From: Pectobacterium atrosepticum
Lineage (GTDB): Bacteria; Pseudomonadota; Gammaproteobacteria; Enterobacterales; Enterobacteriaceae
Length of the DNA stretch: 64,000 nt
NCBI GenBank assembly: GCA_019056595.1
Contig: CP036163.1
Coordinates: 3,658,001 to 3,722,000, forward strand
Reading direction: 5' to 3'
Position 1 is the stretch's first letter. Each line of letters opens with the position of its first letter. The notes under the pieces are model-generated. The model was not told where the DNA came from, searched no databases, and saw only the letters and a program-made list of their open reading frames with translations. Position numbers and translations under genes: made by a program. This document shows, one piece after another, positions 27,024-36,842 of this stretch.

Positions 27024-28109
27024 ATGGCTGATATTTTACTAAAGAATATAGTGAAGCGTTACGATAAAACTGAAACGATCCATCGTATTAATCTTGAGAT
27101 TAATTCAGGCGAATTTGTGGTATTTGTTGGCCCGTCGGGGTGTGGTAAATCAACGTTACTGAGAATGATCGCGGGATTGGAAGAGATAACGGATGGCGAG
27201 ATCCATATTGATAACCGCGTAGTTAACCATTGCGATCCCGCAGAGCGGGGGATTGCGATGGTGTTCCAGTCATATGCGTTGTACCCGCATATGACGGTGG
27301 CTGAAAATATGGGGTTTGGGTTGAGAATGAATGGGCATCCCAAAGCCGAAGTCGAGAAAATGGTGCGAAAGGCTGCGATGACGCTCCAGTTAGAAGCCTT
27401 GTTAGATCGGACACCGAAACAGCTATCTGGCGGCCAGCGTCAGCGCGTTGCAATTGGGCGGGCCATTGTGCGCGATCCTAAAGTGTTCTTATTCGATGAG
27501 CCCTTATCGAACCTTGACGCCGAATTACGCGTGGAAATGCGTTTACAAATTGCCCAGCTTCATCAGGAAATGCGTAATACCATGATTTATGTGACGCACG
27601 ATCAAGTGGAAGCGATGACGTTGGCGGATAAAATCGTGGTGTTAAACAAAGGGGATATTGAGCAGGTCGGGACGCCGATGGAGCTATACCATAAGCCAGA
27701 AAATCTTTTTGTCGCCGGTTTTATCGGTTCGCCGAATATGAATTTTCTACCCGGTGAAGTGTTACAGGTTGAAGGAAATAAAGTGAGCATCTTGATCAAT
27801 AAACTCACTACACTTTCCGTTAATCTTGCTAGCCGCGGATTGCACGCCGATCAGAAAATTACCGTGGGTATTCGCCCTGAGCACCTGAGTATTGATCCGC
27901 AGGGGGGAGATGTCAGCCTGTCGATCAATAGCGAAGTAACAGAAAGGCTGGGTAATGCCACGTATATTTTTGGTACTTACTCTGGCGTTAATCATTTCAA
28001 AGTACATTTGTCAGGTGACAATAGTATTGTGCCTTACTCAACGATTCCGCTCACATGTCGTAGTGAACATCTTCATTTTTTTGATGAAAATGGGAAAAGA
28101 ATTAACTAA
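27024..28109 (+). CDS. ABC transporter ATPase of MalK/MsmX type
   Basis: A 361-aa ATPase for the gan importer (ganK-type). Walker [10 protein letters not shown] (37-45), Q-loop [12 protein letters not shown], signature [15 protein letters not shown], Walker [15 protein letters not shown] and H-loop [14 protein letters not shown] are all present. The C-terminal OB-fold regulatory domain ([10 protein letters not shown]) is intact. The ATG at 27024 is chosen over TTG at 27012 because GAGG precedes it. A terminator lies at 28192-28222. Confidence 0.9.
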   Translation: MADILLKNIVKRYDKTETIHRINLEINSGEFVVFVGPSGCGKSTLLRMIAGLEEITDGEIHIDNRVVNHCDPAERGIAMVFQSYALYPHMTVAENMGFGLRMNGHPKAEVEKMVRKAAMTLQLEALLDRTPKQLSGGQRQRVAIGRAIVRDPKVFLFDEPLSNLDAELRVEMRLQIAQLHQEMRNTMIYVTHDQVEAMTLADKIVVLNKGDIEQVGTPMELYHKPENLFVAGFIGSPNMNFLPGEVLQVEGNKVSILINKLTTLSVNLASRGLHADQKITVGIRPEHLSIDPQGGDVSLSINSEVTERLGNATYIFGTYSGVNHFKVHLSGDNSIVPYSTIPLTCRSEHLHFFDENGKRIN

Positions 28110-28191
28110 CTATAAATAACTGGTTATATGGGGACCATTAATTCCATATAAAACGCTACGTTGACTCGGTGGAAAAGTCAGAAATTTAACT

Positions 28192-28222
28192 AAGCAGCCG
28201 TTCGTATTCACATCGGCTGCTT
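28192..28222 (+). terminator. Terminator of the gan transport operon
   Basis: AAGCAGCCG pairs with CGGCTGCTT, followed by ATTTTA. Confidence 0.65.
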
Positions 28223-28290
28223 ATTTTACTATGCGATATTTATTTTTATAAATATCGTCCTCTGTTTTTAATCTGTCCCTAGAAATACCA

Positions 28291-28410
<120 letters not shown>

Positions 28411-28457
28411 TTTACGTGATAAATACCATTTAAGAGTATCGACTCAAGGAGAAATGA

Positions 28458-29981
28458 ATGAAAAAGAATAATTATTCAGGAATGATCTCTATATTGTTAA
28501 TGCTATTTATAGGGTTCATGGCAGCCAATGTGGCGAAAGCAGCGCAGCCGTTTGCTTATGGTGCGGATATTGGTTGGGTAAAGCAATTGGAAGATCGGGG
28601 GGTGACCTGGCGTGACGATGCAGGAGCTCAGCGCGATGTATTACAGATATTGCGCGATCACGGCATAAACTCTGTGCGGCTACGCATTTTCGTTAATCCT
28701 GACCCCAGTGCACTATGGCATAAAGATAATACGACCTGGACGATGCTCGGTTATACGGATAAAACTCGCGTGGTGGATGCCGCTCAGCGTGCCAAAGCGA
28801 TGGGAATGCGTGTCATGGTAGATTTCCACTACAGTGATGTTTTCGCGGATCCAGGTCATCAAATAAAGCCAGCGGCATGGGCGAGCTACAATATTAGCCA
28901 ATTAACTACGGCCGTTTATAACCACACACATGAGGTGATGACTGCGCTCGTTTCCGCTGGCGTGACGCCGGAATGGGTGCAGGTTGGTAACGAAATGAAC
29001 CCGGGGATTTTACTACCGGAAGGGAGCACAAGTCGGTTTGCTAATTTAACGCAGCTACTGAATGCAGGCTATGATGCGGTTAAAGCGGTCAGCCCTTCCT
29101 CTAAGGTGATTAGTCATTTGGCGCATGGGGATAATAATTCAAACTCTCGCTGGTTTTTTGACAATTTCCTCACCACGCACGGTGGAAAAACCGATGTGAT
29201 TGGCTTTTCATTCTATCCCTACTGGGAGGGGAAAAATTATTGGGAACTCACCGGCGCACTGGCTAGCAACCTCAATGATATGGCGAGCCGCTATGGTAAG
29301 GAAGTCATGGTCGTTGAAGTCGGCGGTTTAGAGACGAATCCGACAGATAGCTATTGGACTATCAAGGATACGATTAATCTTGTTAAAGCGGTGCCGGGAA
29401 ATAAAGGGATCGGGGTTTTTTATTGGGAACCTGCGGGTAATGCCAATGTGCTGCTGGATGGCTACGCATTAGGTGCGACGAGACAAGTTTCAGCTAATGT
29501 ATTGCAATTTACCCGAGCTCTGGACGCGTTTGCCGAATCACAAATCAATTTTATCAACGGAACCCGCTATAAGATCGCTAATCGGCATAGTGGTAAATCG
29601 CTTAATGTCGTGAGCGGCTCACATGAGGATGGCGCATTTGTTGAACAATACAGTGACAGTAATTGGGATAGTCAGCGTTTTTATTTTAACGCGATTGGCA
29701 ATGGTTACTTCAATCTGGTGAATGTTAATAGCGGAAAGTACATTGATATTGATTCCAGTGCCAATGAGGATGGTGCGCAAATTCTCCAAATGTATAACAC
29801 CGGTCATTTTAGCCAACAGTGGCTAATTTTGGATGCTGGCGATGGCTATTATAAAATTATGAATAGGAACAGTGGGAAGCTTTTGGATATTAACAGTCGT
29901 TCAACAGAGAACGGTGCATCAGGTATTCAATGGCATGATAACGGGGGATGGAATCAGTTGTGGCAAATAACCGCTAATTGA
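28458..29981 (+). CDS. Secreted GH53 endo-beta-1,4-galactanase with ricin-type lectin tail
   Basis: A 507-aa enzyme that cuts beta-1,4-galactan side chains of pectin. Signal peptide residues 1-28 (AKA|A). GH53 catalytic domain about 30-365: start FAYGADIGWVKQLEDRGV, acid/base Glu179 in QVGNEMNPG, nucleophile Glu287 in VVEVGGLETN; the 108-residue gap matches known GH53 pairs. The tail (about 366-507) has three ricin-B-like repeats (YKIANRHSGKSLNV, FNLVNVNSGKYIDI, YKIMNRNSGKLLDI) with QxF/QxW ends, a CBM13-type binding module. The gene follows the gan transporter but after a terminator and an ERIC, so it may have its own promoter. Confidence 0.92.
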   Translation: MKKNNYSGMISILLMLFIGFMAANVAKAAQPFAYGADIGWVKQLEDRGVTWRDDAGAQRDVLQILRDHGINSVRLRIFVNPDPSALWHKDNTTWTMLGYTDKTRVVDAAQRAKAMGMRVMVDFHYSDVFADPGHQIKPAAWASYNISQLTTAVYNHTHEVMTALVSAGVTPEWVQVGNEMNPGILLPEGSTSRFANLTQLLNAGYDAVKAVSPSSKVISHLAHGDNNSNSRWFFDNFLTTHGGKTDVIGFSFYPYWEGKNYWELTGALASNLNDMASRYGKEVMVVEVGGLETNPTDSYWTIKDTINLVKAVPGNKGIGVFYWEPAGNANVLLDGYALGATRQVSANVLQFTRALDAFAESQINFINGTRYKIANRHSGKSLNVVSGSHEDGAFVEQYSDSNWDSQRFYFNAIGNGYFNLVNVNSGKYIDIDSSANEDGAQILQMYNTGHFSQQWLILDAGDGYYKIMNRNSGKLLDINSRSTENGASGIQWHDNGGWNQLWQITAN

Positions 29982-29994
29982 CGCTCGCTGGCCG

Positions 29995-30092
29995 CGTAAT
30001 TTCTTTGCGTGGCCGCATTATCTCTTCAGGTAAGTGTGCCAAGTAGCGTAGCCAACACACCGTCAACTTGACGTATGACGGATATATAAGCG
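29995..30092. repeat. Degenerate ERIC fragment between galactanase and ganR
   Basis: GTAGCCAACACACCGTCAACT and TGACGTATGACGGATATAT (30050-30090) match the ERIC right end with several changes. Paired TGGCCGC units lie at 29989-30014. No gene is present. Confidence 0.55.
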
Positions 30093-30099
30093 GGTACCG

Positions 30100-31131
30100 T
30101 TATATCGTGCTGAGTGTGAAACTTTCACGCCAGACCATGTCATAACCAATCTGTACGTGTTTCTTATAATGGCGTCCCGCCACCAGTTCTAAAAATAGAT
30201 CGACGGCGGCTTCGCCCATTTCAGTGGGGTAGAGTCGCATTGTGGTCAGACTGGGGTTGAGGTGCTGTGCCATGGGGATATCATTCATTCCAATCACTTT
30301 TATTTGTCTGGGAATGGAAATGCCTTTCTCTTGAATCGCGCGGTACACGCCGATAGCGATAATGTCTGTCGCGGCGAACACAACATCGGGCCATTCTTTT
30401 TGTTGCAGCAACTCATTCATCGCCTGATAGCCGGATGCAATACAGAATAGCTGACTGACCTTACATCGTGATTCATGGTAGATACCGTATTTTTGGGTTA
30501 TTTCTTGAAATACATGCAGCCGGCTCTCATTGTTCCCGATGAATGCAGGTCGCTCAGCACCGCTCTTAACAATGTAGTGTAATACTTCGCGTGCAGCCGC
30601 TTCCCGGTCAAAAATCACGGCATCACATTTTTTATTGAGGGGAGCCGAATCGATAAAAATCAGGTTTTTATTTAATGAATAGATTAAGGCGATGTCATCA
30701 TCGCTAAAATGCCCTACGCAAATGATCGCCTGCGCCTGAGATAACGTATGACTATTGGATGATAAGTTTGTGGTGAATATATTTCGCAACGAAATAGCAA
30801 AATGGTGGCAGCGATTTTCAATGCCAATGCGCATTGCGGTAAAATAAGGATCGTTGAGTTCTTCAGAGGGCGTAAGAAAGTGGACGACGGCGAGATGTAA
30901 TAAATTGTCGTTATCCATTTTAAAATGAGATCGTACAACAAGCGAGTTCTCTAACTTTTTTTTCTGCTGCTTGCGTTGTGTGGGCGATAAATAGGCCAAC
31001 TCATGGGCAATGTTCTTGATGAGCTGGCGCTTTTCTTTGGTTACCGACAGACTGGGGTCGTTATTCAGCACGCGAGAAACTGTTGATGCTGCGACTCCGG
31101 CTTTTTGGGCAATATCTCTAATCGTTGTCAC
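30100..31131 (-). CDS. ganR: LacI-family regulator, probable galactan-operon repressor
   Basis: A 343-aa repressor. The N-terminal helix-turn-helix reads TTIRDIAQKAGVAASTVSRV (residues 2-21), followed by the hinge and a periplasmic-binding-like effector domain (IFIDSAPLNKKCDAVIFDRE; VVFAATDIIAIGVYRAIQE). EbgR/GalR-like. Location next to the galactanase and transport genes, convergent with them, suggests it represses that cluster and responds to galactobiose or similar, as GanR does in Dickeya. Confidence 0.8.
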   Translation of the reverse strand: MTTIRDIAQKAGVAASTVSRVLNNDPSLSVTKEKRQLIKNIAHELAYLSPTQRKQQKKKLENSLVVRSHFKMDNDNLLHLAVVHFLTPSEELNDPYFTAMRIGIENRCHHFAISLRNIFTTNLSSNSHTLSQAQAIICVGHFSDDDIALIYSLNKNLIFIDSAPLNKKCDAVIFDREAAAREVLHYIVKSGAERPAFIGNNESRLHVFQEITQKYGIYHESRCKVSQLFCIASGYQAMNELLQQKEWPDVVFAATDIIAIGVYRAIQEKGISIPRQIKVIGMNDIPMAQHLNPSLTTMRLYPTEMGEAAVDLFLELVAGRHYKKHVQIGYDMVWRESFTLSTI

Positions 31132-31267
31132 AAAAAATTTTCCATAATTTTTCTATGAAACTTATATTAGCCAATGATTAATTAATTTAACATCCTCATT
31201 ATTCAAAAGTACGAGTAAATCGTCAGAAATCTGATGGTTGCCAATATCAATGACTATACCCACGTTA

Positions 31268-32029
31268 TCACAGCACCGTTGAGAAAAAGGCCTGTGTACG
31301 GCGGTTTTGCGGGGCATCGAGTAGCTGTCTGGCTGGGCCAGTTTCGACAATTCTGCCATTTTCCATAAACACGATGTTATCGGCGATCTCACGGGCGAAA
31401 CCGATCTCGTGTGTGACGATGACCATCGTAATACCGGAATGCGCCAGCTTTTTAATTACCTGAAGCACTTCGCCGACCAGTTCCGGGTCTAACGCCGAAG
31501 TCGGTTCGTCAAAGAGCATCACCTGGGGATTCATGGCGAGGGCGCGGGCAATCGCCACCCGCTGCTGTTGGCCACCGGAAAGCTGGTGCGGCCAATCGTC
31601 GGCTTTTTCTACGAGTCCAACCTGTCGCAGCAGCGAATACGCCTGATCGAACACCTCCTGCTGAGCGCGTTTTTTGACACGCAGCGGGGCATCGCTAACG
31701 TTTTGCAGCACGGTACGGTGAGGGAACAGGTTAAAGTGCTGAAATACCATACCAATCTTGCTGCGCTGGGCCGCGACCTGTTTGTCACTCAATTCATAGA
31801 GCCGATGGCCTTTCTGCCGATACCCGACCAGCGTGTCGCCAACGCAAATAGTGCCGCCATCGAGCTTTTCGAGGTGGTTAATACAGCGCAGCAGCGTTGA
31901 TTTACCCGCGCCGGACGGACCCAGAATCGCAGTAACCGAACCCGCCTCCATCTGCAAATCGATGTCATCTAAAATCAGGTTTCCCGACAGGGATTTACGC
32001 ACGTTCCGTAGTGTAATGGCCTCGCCCAT
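31268..32029 (-). CDS. Polar amino-acid ABC transporter ATPase
   Basis: A 253-aa ATPase of the HisP/GlnQ type. Walker [10 protein letters not shown] (37-45), [15 protein letters not shown], signature [15 protein letters not shown], Walker [15 protein letters not shown] and [13 protein letters not shown] are visible. Start at 32029 (AAGGAA upstream) is preferred over 11 extra residues. It is the third gene of an operon with permease and binding protein. Confidence 0.9.
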   Translation of the reverse strand: MGEAITLRNVRKSLSGNLILDDIDLQMEAGSVTAILGPSGAGKSTLLRCINHLEKLDGGTICVGDTLVGYRQKGHRLYELSDKQVAAQRSKIGMVFQHFNLFPHRTVLQNVSDAPLRVKKRAQQEVFDQAYSLLRQVGLVEKADDWPHQLSGGQQQRVAIARALAMNPQVMLFDEPTSALDPELVGEVLQVIKKLAHSGITMVIVTHEIGFAREIADNIVFMENGRIVETGPARQLLDAPQNRRTQAFFSTVL

Positions 32030-32103
32030 AGTTGCGTTTCCTTCATGATTCATTGAGTGCATGACATTGTTCGCCAGTCGTTGATGCGTGATAGCCCGCC
32101 AGT

Positions 32104-33048
32104 TCAGGTGCTGGGGGATTCGCTGGGCTGTGGCCTGTTCGTTGGCTGAGCACGTTGGGTAAACCTTGCGGCACGCAGTTTGCGGCTTTTACCTGGCTTG
32201 TTGCGTTTGAGCGTTGAACGGCCGAAATAGCGTTCAATATAGTATTGGCCGACAGACAGCACGGAAGTCAGCAGCAGATACCAGATAGTGGCAACCAGCA
32301 GCAGCGGGATGACTTCATAGGTTCGCTGATAAATGATCTGTGCCGAGTACAACACATCCTGAAGTGAAATCACCGAAACCACCGCTGTGGTTTTCAGTTG
32401 GCCGATGACCTCATTACCCGCCGGAGGCAGGATGGCGCGCATCGCCTGCGGCAGAACGGTGTAGAAGAATATCTGCGGTTTACGGTACCCCAATGCTCTG
32501 GCGGCTTCCAACTGACCGGGGTTGACGCTCTGAATACCTGCGCGAACAATCTCCGCCGCATACGCAGATTGATGCATAACCAGCGCCAGCACGGCGGCAT
32601 TAAACGGGCTGATGAGCGTATTGCCAGGAACGCTGAAAACCTCGCCGAAGAATGGCAGCGAGAGTGAAATCGTCGGGTAGAGCGCTGCAATGTTGTACCA
32701 AAGAAACAGCTGTACCAGCGTGGGGACGCCACGGAAAAACCAGGTGTAGCCGCAACTGACTGCCACCAGCACGGGGTTGCTGGATAGGCGCATCAGCGCC
32801 AGTATCGTGCCGCCGCCAAAGCCTAACACCACCGACATTGCGGTCAGTTTCAGCGTCATGATGACGCCCTGAAGAATGGAGTCTTCCGTAAAACTGTCCA
32901 CAACGACCCGCCATTCAAAGCGGGGGTTGTTCAGCACAGAATGGGCGATAGCGCCCAATAGCAACAGAACCAGCAGGGCGCTGAGCCAGCGCCCGTAGTG
33001 TCGGTTGGCGACGATATGCAGTTCCTGATGTGGTGAGGGGAGACTCAT
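32104..33048 (-). CDS. Polar amino-acid ABC transporter permease
   Basis: A 314-aa permease of the HisM/HisQ type with the QAMRAILPPAGNEVIGQLK region and EAARALGYRKPQIFFYTVLP loop. It starts on the last bases of the binding-protein gene (ATGA overlap at 33045-33048), so the pair is translationally coupled. The C-terminus carries a basic tail of about 40 residues beyond the usual end, rich in Arg, Lys, Pro and Ser, without known function. Confidence 0.88.
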   Translation of the reverse strand: MSLPSPHQELHIVANRHYGRWLSALLVLLLLGAIAHSVLNNPRFEWRVVVDSFTEDSILQGVIMTLKLTAMSVVLGFGGGTILALMRLSSNPVLVAVSCGYTWFFRGVPTLVQLFLWYNIAALYPTISLSLPFFGEVFSVPGNTLISPFNAAVLALVMHQSAYAAEIVRAGIQSVNPGQLEAARALGYRKPQIFFYTVLPQAMRAILPPAGNEVIGQLKTTAVVSVISLQDVLYSAQIIYQRTYEVIPLLLVATIWYLLLTSVLSVGQYYIERYFGRSTLKRNKPGKSRKLRAARFTQRAQPTNRPQPSESPST

Positions 33049-33941
33049 CCGAAGATCTCTGCGTTACGTTTCGCCTCTGGGACCGCGCCGTAGCCGATAT
33101 CCCACTTATCCAAAATCTTCTGATAGGTGCCGTCTTTAATCAGCGAGTTCAATGCGGCCTGAACGGCGTCTTCCAGAGCCGAATCTTTAGGAAACGCAAT
33201 AGAGACTGGCGCATCGTTGACGGCGATATCACCGCTGATGGCTAGCCGTTTGACTTGACTCACCTGATAGCGTAACCCTTCATAAGGGCCGAAGAACAGC
33301 GGGACACGTCCACTGATCACCGCCTGTACGCCGGATGGACGATCGGGGAAGATCGCAATTTTGATCGCGTCTTTCTGTTCTGCAACGCACTGCTTGTCGG
33401 CTTCTTGCAAGCGCAGTAGCTGAGTCGTACCGGCCCCTGCACCAATGTCTTTACCGCACAGTACGCTGAGGGAGGTAAATGGCGCGACGTTAGCGTCTTT
33501 AAGGGAAATGATGGCCAGTTTTGACGCGTTGAAATAGCCGATGAAGTCGATCTGCTCAAGGCGCTTGGGTGTTGCATTGATATTCGACAGTGCCACATCG
33601 TAACGGCCTGATTTTAAACCGGGAATAATATTGTCGAACCCACCGGTATCGTGCCAGTTCACCGGTACGCCCAGCCGGTCGCCAATAGCGTTCATGATAT
33701 CGATCTCGCGGCCTGCCAGCGTTTTATTATCTTCCTGATAAAAGGTGGTTGGCGGCGTATTGGGATTGGTGCCTGCAACGATAAATCCTTTTTGCAGGAC
33801 GGCATCTGGCACTTTGGCTTTTAAGGCTGCATCGGGCTGTATCTGAAAGGTGCGAGTCGTGGGGACGTTTTGATCGGCAGAGAAGGCAGGCGGTAATACG
33901 GCAAGCATCAGTAATGGAAAGGCAAACAGATTTTTTTTCAT
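33045..33941 (-). CDS. Polar amino-acid ABC transporter substrate-binding protein
   Basis: A 298-aa periplasmic family 3 binding protein. The signal peptide MKKNLFAFPLLMLAVLPPAF ends before SADQ. Conserved folds: GREIDIMNAIGDRLGVPVNW, GLKSGRYDVALSNINATPKR, and GKDIGAGAGTTQLLRL. The ligand is unknown (a polar amino acid). The frame could extend 41 residues upstream, but that sequence is not signal-like. Confidence 0.88.
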   Translation of the reverse strand: MKKNLFAFPLLMLAVLPPAFSADQNVPTTRTFQIQPDAALKAKVPDAVLQKGFIVAGTNPNTPPTTFYQEDNKTLAGREIDIMNAIGDRLGVPVNWHDTGGFDNIIPGLKSGRYDVALSNINATPKRLEQIDFIGYFNASKLAIISLKDANVAPFTSLSVLCGKDIGAGAGTTQLLRLQEADKQCVAEQKDAIKIAIFPDRPSGVQAVISGRVPLFFGPYEGLRYQVSQVKRLAISGDIAVNDAPVSIAFPKDSALEDAVQAALNSLIKDGTYQKILDKWDIGYGAVPEAKRNAEIFG

Positions 33942-34352
33942 TATCTTTACCCAGATTAATTGGCATGTCTTTTTCATCGGACATGGAAAAATAAATGCAT
34001 TTCTCTTATCAAAAGAAAAGGGACTGATGCGGTATGTGATTTGCCAAACGGCATTTTTTGACACCTTTCTCTTTTAATCTTCAGAGTAAAACCGGACAAA
34101 TAAAAAAAGGTTATAAGTTATAAACTGGCGGTTTTGTTACGTTTTTTTTTGCAAAAAAAAGTGGGTGAGGTGTTTTTTATCTTTAATAAACATATTGATA
34201 GAAGATGTTTTATTGTTCACGCTTCGGAATGAAGACTAAAGAAGAAATATCGCAAAGCAAAGGTGAACCGCAGATATACCCGATACACTGCCAGATGGTA
34301 ATGGCCGAGAATTTACCCAACTGCGGCGTTTCATCTGGTGAGTGGGTAGGAC
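33942..34352. other. Intergenic region between bglG-type gene and amino-acid operon
   Basis: A 411-bp gap. It contains a T9 tract followed by A8 (34142-34158) and AT-rich DNA that probably holds the amino-acid operon promoter. No hairpin typical of a terminator was found for the antiterminator gene. Confidence 0.4.
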
Positions 34353-35204
34353 TTACTCTTGCGGGGCGATGCGAACGATATGAATCATCAGGTACAGCAT
34401 TTCATCGTTAGAAATGTCGATATTGAGCAGGTTGTGAATATAGTCTTTGATCAGTCGGCTGCATTTATAGGCATCAGGATACTCTTTGGTGACCTGATCA
34501 AAAATAAAGTCATCACTTGAATGGATTAGGGTGTTTTCCAACAGGCGCTGGATAAAGAATTGCATGTGCGTCAGGAAGCGTGAGTAATTAATCGATTCTT
34601 TATCAATCACGATATGGAAGTTGTACTGGATGATATTAAAGATATCTTTCAGCATCTTGACCGACTGGAGCGTGTTCTCCATATTCTGGACGTCGGTTTG
34701 CGCGTTGACTAAATGAAACGCGATATTGCCCGCTTCCTCTTCTGGCAATTCCAGCTTCATCTGCTGGTTAATGTCGTTGAGCGCCCGCGAAGCAATCGCA
34801 AATTCCTGCGGGTAGAACCGCTTTACCTCATAAAGCAGACGATTTTGTATGCTGATGCCTTTGCGATAACGCTCAATCGCAAAGCTGATATGGTCGATCA
34901 GCGTAAAAAAGACCTGTTCGCTCAAGCGGCCATGAAGTTGCCGGTTCGCATCATCAATAATCTTATTCACGATGTGAACATATTCTTCCCCGACGTGCTC
35001 AATCAAACGGGCAAATTCGCGTGGTGATGGGCCACCTTTGAGAATAAAGGTTTTCTCAATTTTGGCTGGATCGAGAATATCTCCAGTCTTGCTGTTAAAG
35101 CCGATCCCTTTCCCCATGACAATGATTTCGTTGTTATCTGCATCAGAAGATAACACCAGGCTATTGTTCAGTATTTTTATTGCTTTTATCGGTTCAGCCA
35201 TCAT
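34353..35204 (-). CDS. BglG/LicT-family transcriptional antiterminator
   Basis: A 283-aa RNA-binding antiterminator for the beta-glucoside operon. The N-terminal CAT domain reads IKAIKILNNSLVLSSDADNN (co-antiterminator RNA-binding) and two PRD domains follow: PRD1 with LIDHISFAIERYRKG and PRD2 with FLTHMQFFIQRLLEN and YLMIHIVRI. PRD histidines are the PTS phosphorylation sites. The start is at 35204 or the adjacent 35201; the longer frame upstream is unlikely. It is the last gene of the operon. Confidence 0.9.
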   Translation of the reverse strand: MMAEPIKAIKILNNSLVLSSDADNNEIIVMGKGIGFNSKTGDILDPAKIEKTFILKGGPSPREFARLIEHVGEEYVHIVNKIIDDANRQLHGRLSEQVFFTLIDHISFAIERYRKGISIQNRLLYEVKRFYPQEFAIASRALNDINQQMKLELPEEEAGNIAFHLVNAQTDVQNMENTLQSVKMLKDIFNIIQYNFHIVIDKESINYSRFLTHMQFFIQRLLENTLIHSSDDFIFDQVTKEYPDAYKCSRLIKDYIHNLLNIDISNDEMLYLMIHIVRIAPQE

Positions 35205-35349
35205 GCGTTTCTTGAGTGATATCAGTGGGAACGTCAGTGAAATAATAACCCATTTCTTCTCTTTCATGTTGCGGGTGATTGTCCCGCAACATGAGTCATG
35301 CAGAGTAGGGCTTATCCCCGTTTTAACGCGGTGTTCTAGGGCGTCAGTA

Positions 35350-36777
35350 TTAGGGCTCGCGGGGAAATAACCGCGTGCCATTTGATTCTATGACACCCTG
35401 ATACCAGTAAAAACTTTTCTTTTTGATACGGCGTAGATCTTTCAGATCGAATTCATCGCGGTTCACATAAATAAACCCGTAGCGCTTACCGTAACCCTGA
35501 TGAGTGCTGACCACATCGATCGCCGACCACGGACAATAGCCAATCAGATCAACCCCATCGCTGATGGCGAGCTGCATTTGTTCAATATGACGGGCAATAA
35601 AATCGATACGGTATTGATCGTTGATTGTACCGTCAGCTTCAAGTTTATCCGGCGCGCCCATACCGTTTTCCGTAATCAGTATCGGCAGATGATAGCGCTC
35701 GTAGGTTTTACGTAATGTTAAGCGCAGGCCAATGGGATCGATGACCCAGCCATAGGGCGTTTTATCAACGTGCGGATTTTCCGCCGCGCGATAGACGCCG
35801 GGTTCACCCAGCATGATTTGCTGATCGCCCGCGCGGGCGCTGACGTCCGATGCATCGCCTTTGCTAGCGGCAATGGTGGCGGTGGAATAGTAGTTGATCG
35901 CCACGTAGTCAGGTTTTCCTGACTGTAGGATCTCGTCATCGCCGGGTAATGTCTCCGGTGCCAAACCGCGATCTTCCAGATAACGCCAGGCTAGCGCGTT
36001 GTAGCGGCCATGCACGGCGACATCCAAAAAGCTCCAGCAGCGCAGCGTTTCCCAGTTGTGCGCGGCGATAGCGTCTTCCGGTTTGCTGGTGGCCTGATAC
36101 ATCGAGGTAGTGTTGATCGCCGGGCCAATCAAACCGTTGGGCGCGAGTTCATGACACAACGCCATGACCTGCGCCTGCGCCAGCATCATGTGGTGGTTCT
36201 GCTGATACAGCGCTTTTTTGGATGGTAAAACGCCACCTTCCGGTAAGCCAATCGCGCCGGGATGCAGAATCATGGTGTTCTGCTCATTAATTGTTAGCCA
36301 GTATTTAACCTTGTCGCCGAAATGTGTAAACAGCGTGCGAGCGTAGTGAACAAAGGCATCAATCGTGGCGCGATTTTGCCAGCCACCTTGAGCTTCCAGA
36401 CAATAAGGCAAATCGAAATGGTAGAGCGTGACGACCGGTTCGATACCGTGCGCGTTCAGCTCATCAATTAGCTCGTTGTAAAACGCGATGCCCAGTGGAT
36501 TTACGTCACCGGTGCCGTTGGGGAGAATACGCGTCCAGGCGATAGAGAAACGGTAAGCCTTCAATCCCAGCTCCGCAAAAAGTTGCACATCGTCTTTAAA
36601 CCGATGGTAGTGATCGCTGGCTACGGTGAAATCAGCGGTGTTTTCCGGGTGCTGACACTTATCAATGATCGACGGGCTTTTCCCATCGGCCTGCCAGCCA
36701 CCTTCAACCTGATAAGCCGATGTCGACGCTCCCCACAGAAAGCCTGCTGGGAAATGTTTTTGCTGTTGATAGTGCAT
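35350..36777 (-). CDS. bglA: 6-phospho-beta-glucosidase (GH1)
   Basis: A 475-aa GH1 enzyme cleaving phosphorylated beta-glucosides such as salicin- or cellobiose-6-phosphate. The N-terminal signature FLWGASTSAYQVEGG is present; catalytic acid/base Glu165 in LTINEQN and nucleophile Glu370 in LITENGMG are intact. The start at 36777 (ATG) is preferred over a GTG at 36789. It follows the PTS gene by 65 nt and precedes the antiterminator gene. The exact phospho-sugar preference cannot be read off. Confidence 0.92.
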   Translation of the reverse strand: MHYQQQKHFPAGFLWGASTSAYQVEGGWQADGKSPSIIDKCQHPENTADFTVASDHYHRFKDDVQLFAELGLKAYRFSIAWTRILPNGTGDVNPLGIAFYNELIDELNAHGIEPVVTLYHFDLPYCLEAQGGWQNRATIDAFVHYARTLFTHFGDKVKYWLTINEQNTMILHPGAIGLPEGGVLPSKKALYQQNHHMMLAQAQVMALCHELAPNGLIGPAINTTSMYQATSKPEDAIAAHNWETLRCWSFLDVAVHGRYNALAWRYLEDRGLAPETLPGDDEILQSGKPDYVAINYYSTATIAASKGDASDVSARAGDQQIMLGEPGVYRAAENPHVDKTPYGWVIDPIGLRLTLRKTYERYHLPILITENGMGAPDKLEADGTINDQYRIDFIARHIEQMQLAISDGVDLIGYCPWSAIDVVSTHQGYGKRYGFIYVNRDEFDLKDLRRIKKKSFYWYQGVIESNGTRLFPREP

Positions 36778-36842
36778 ATTTTCTCTCACACCTAGGAAGA
36801 TGGTAAGGCATTGGGTAGAGCACCCAATACCTTTATGGGCGA

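Noticed and set aside
34205-34411. 68-codon frame in the region before the antiterminator gene
   Set aside because: No ribosome site, atypical composition, and it overlaps the 3' end of the antiterminator gene.
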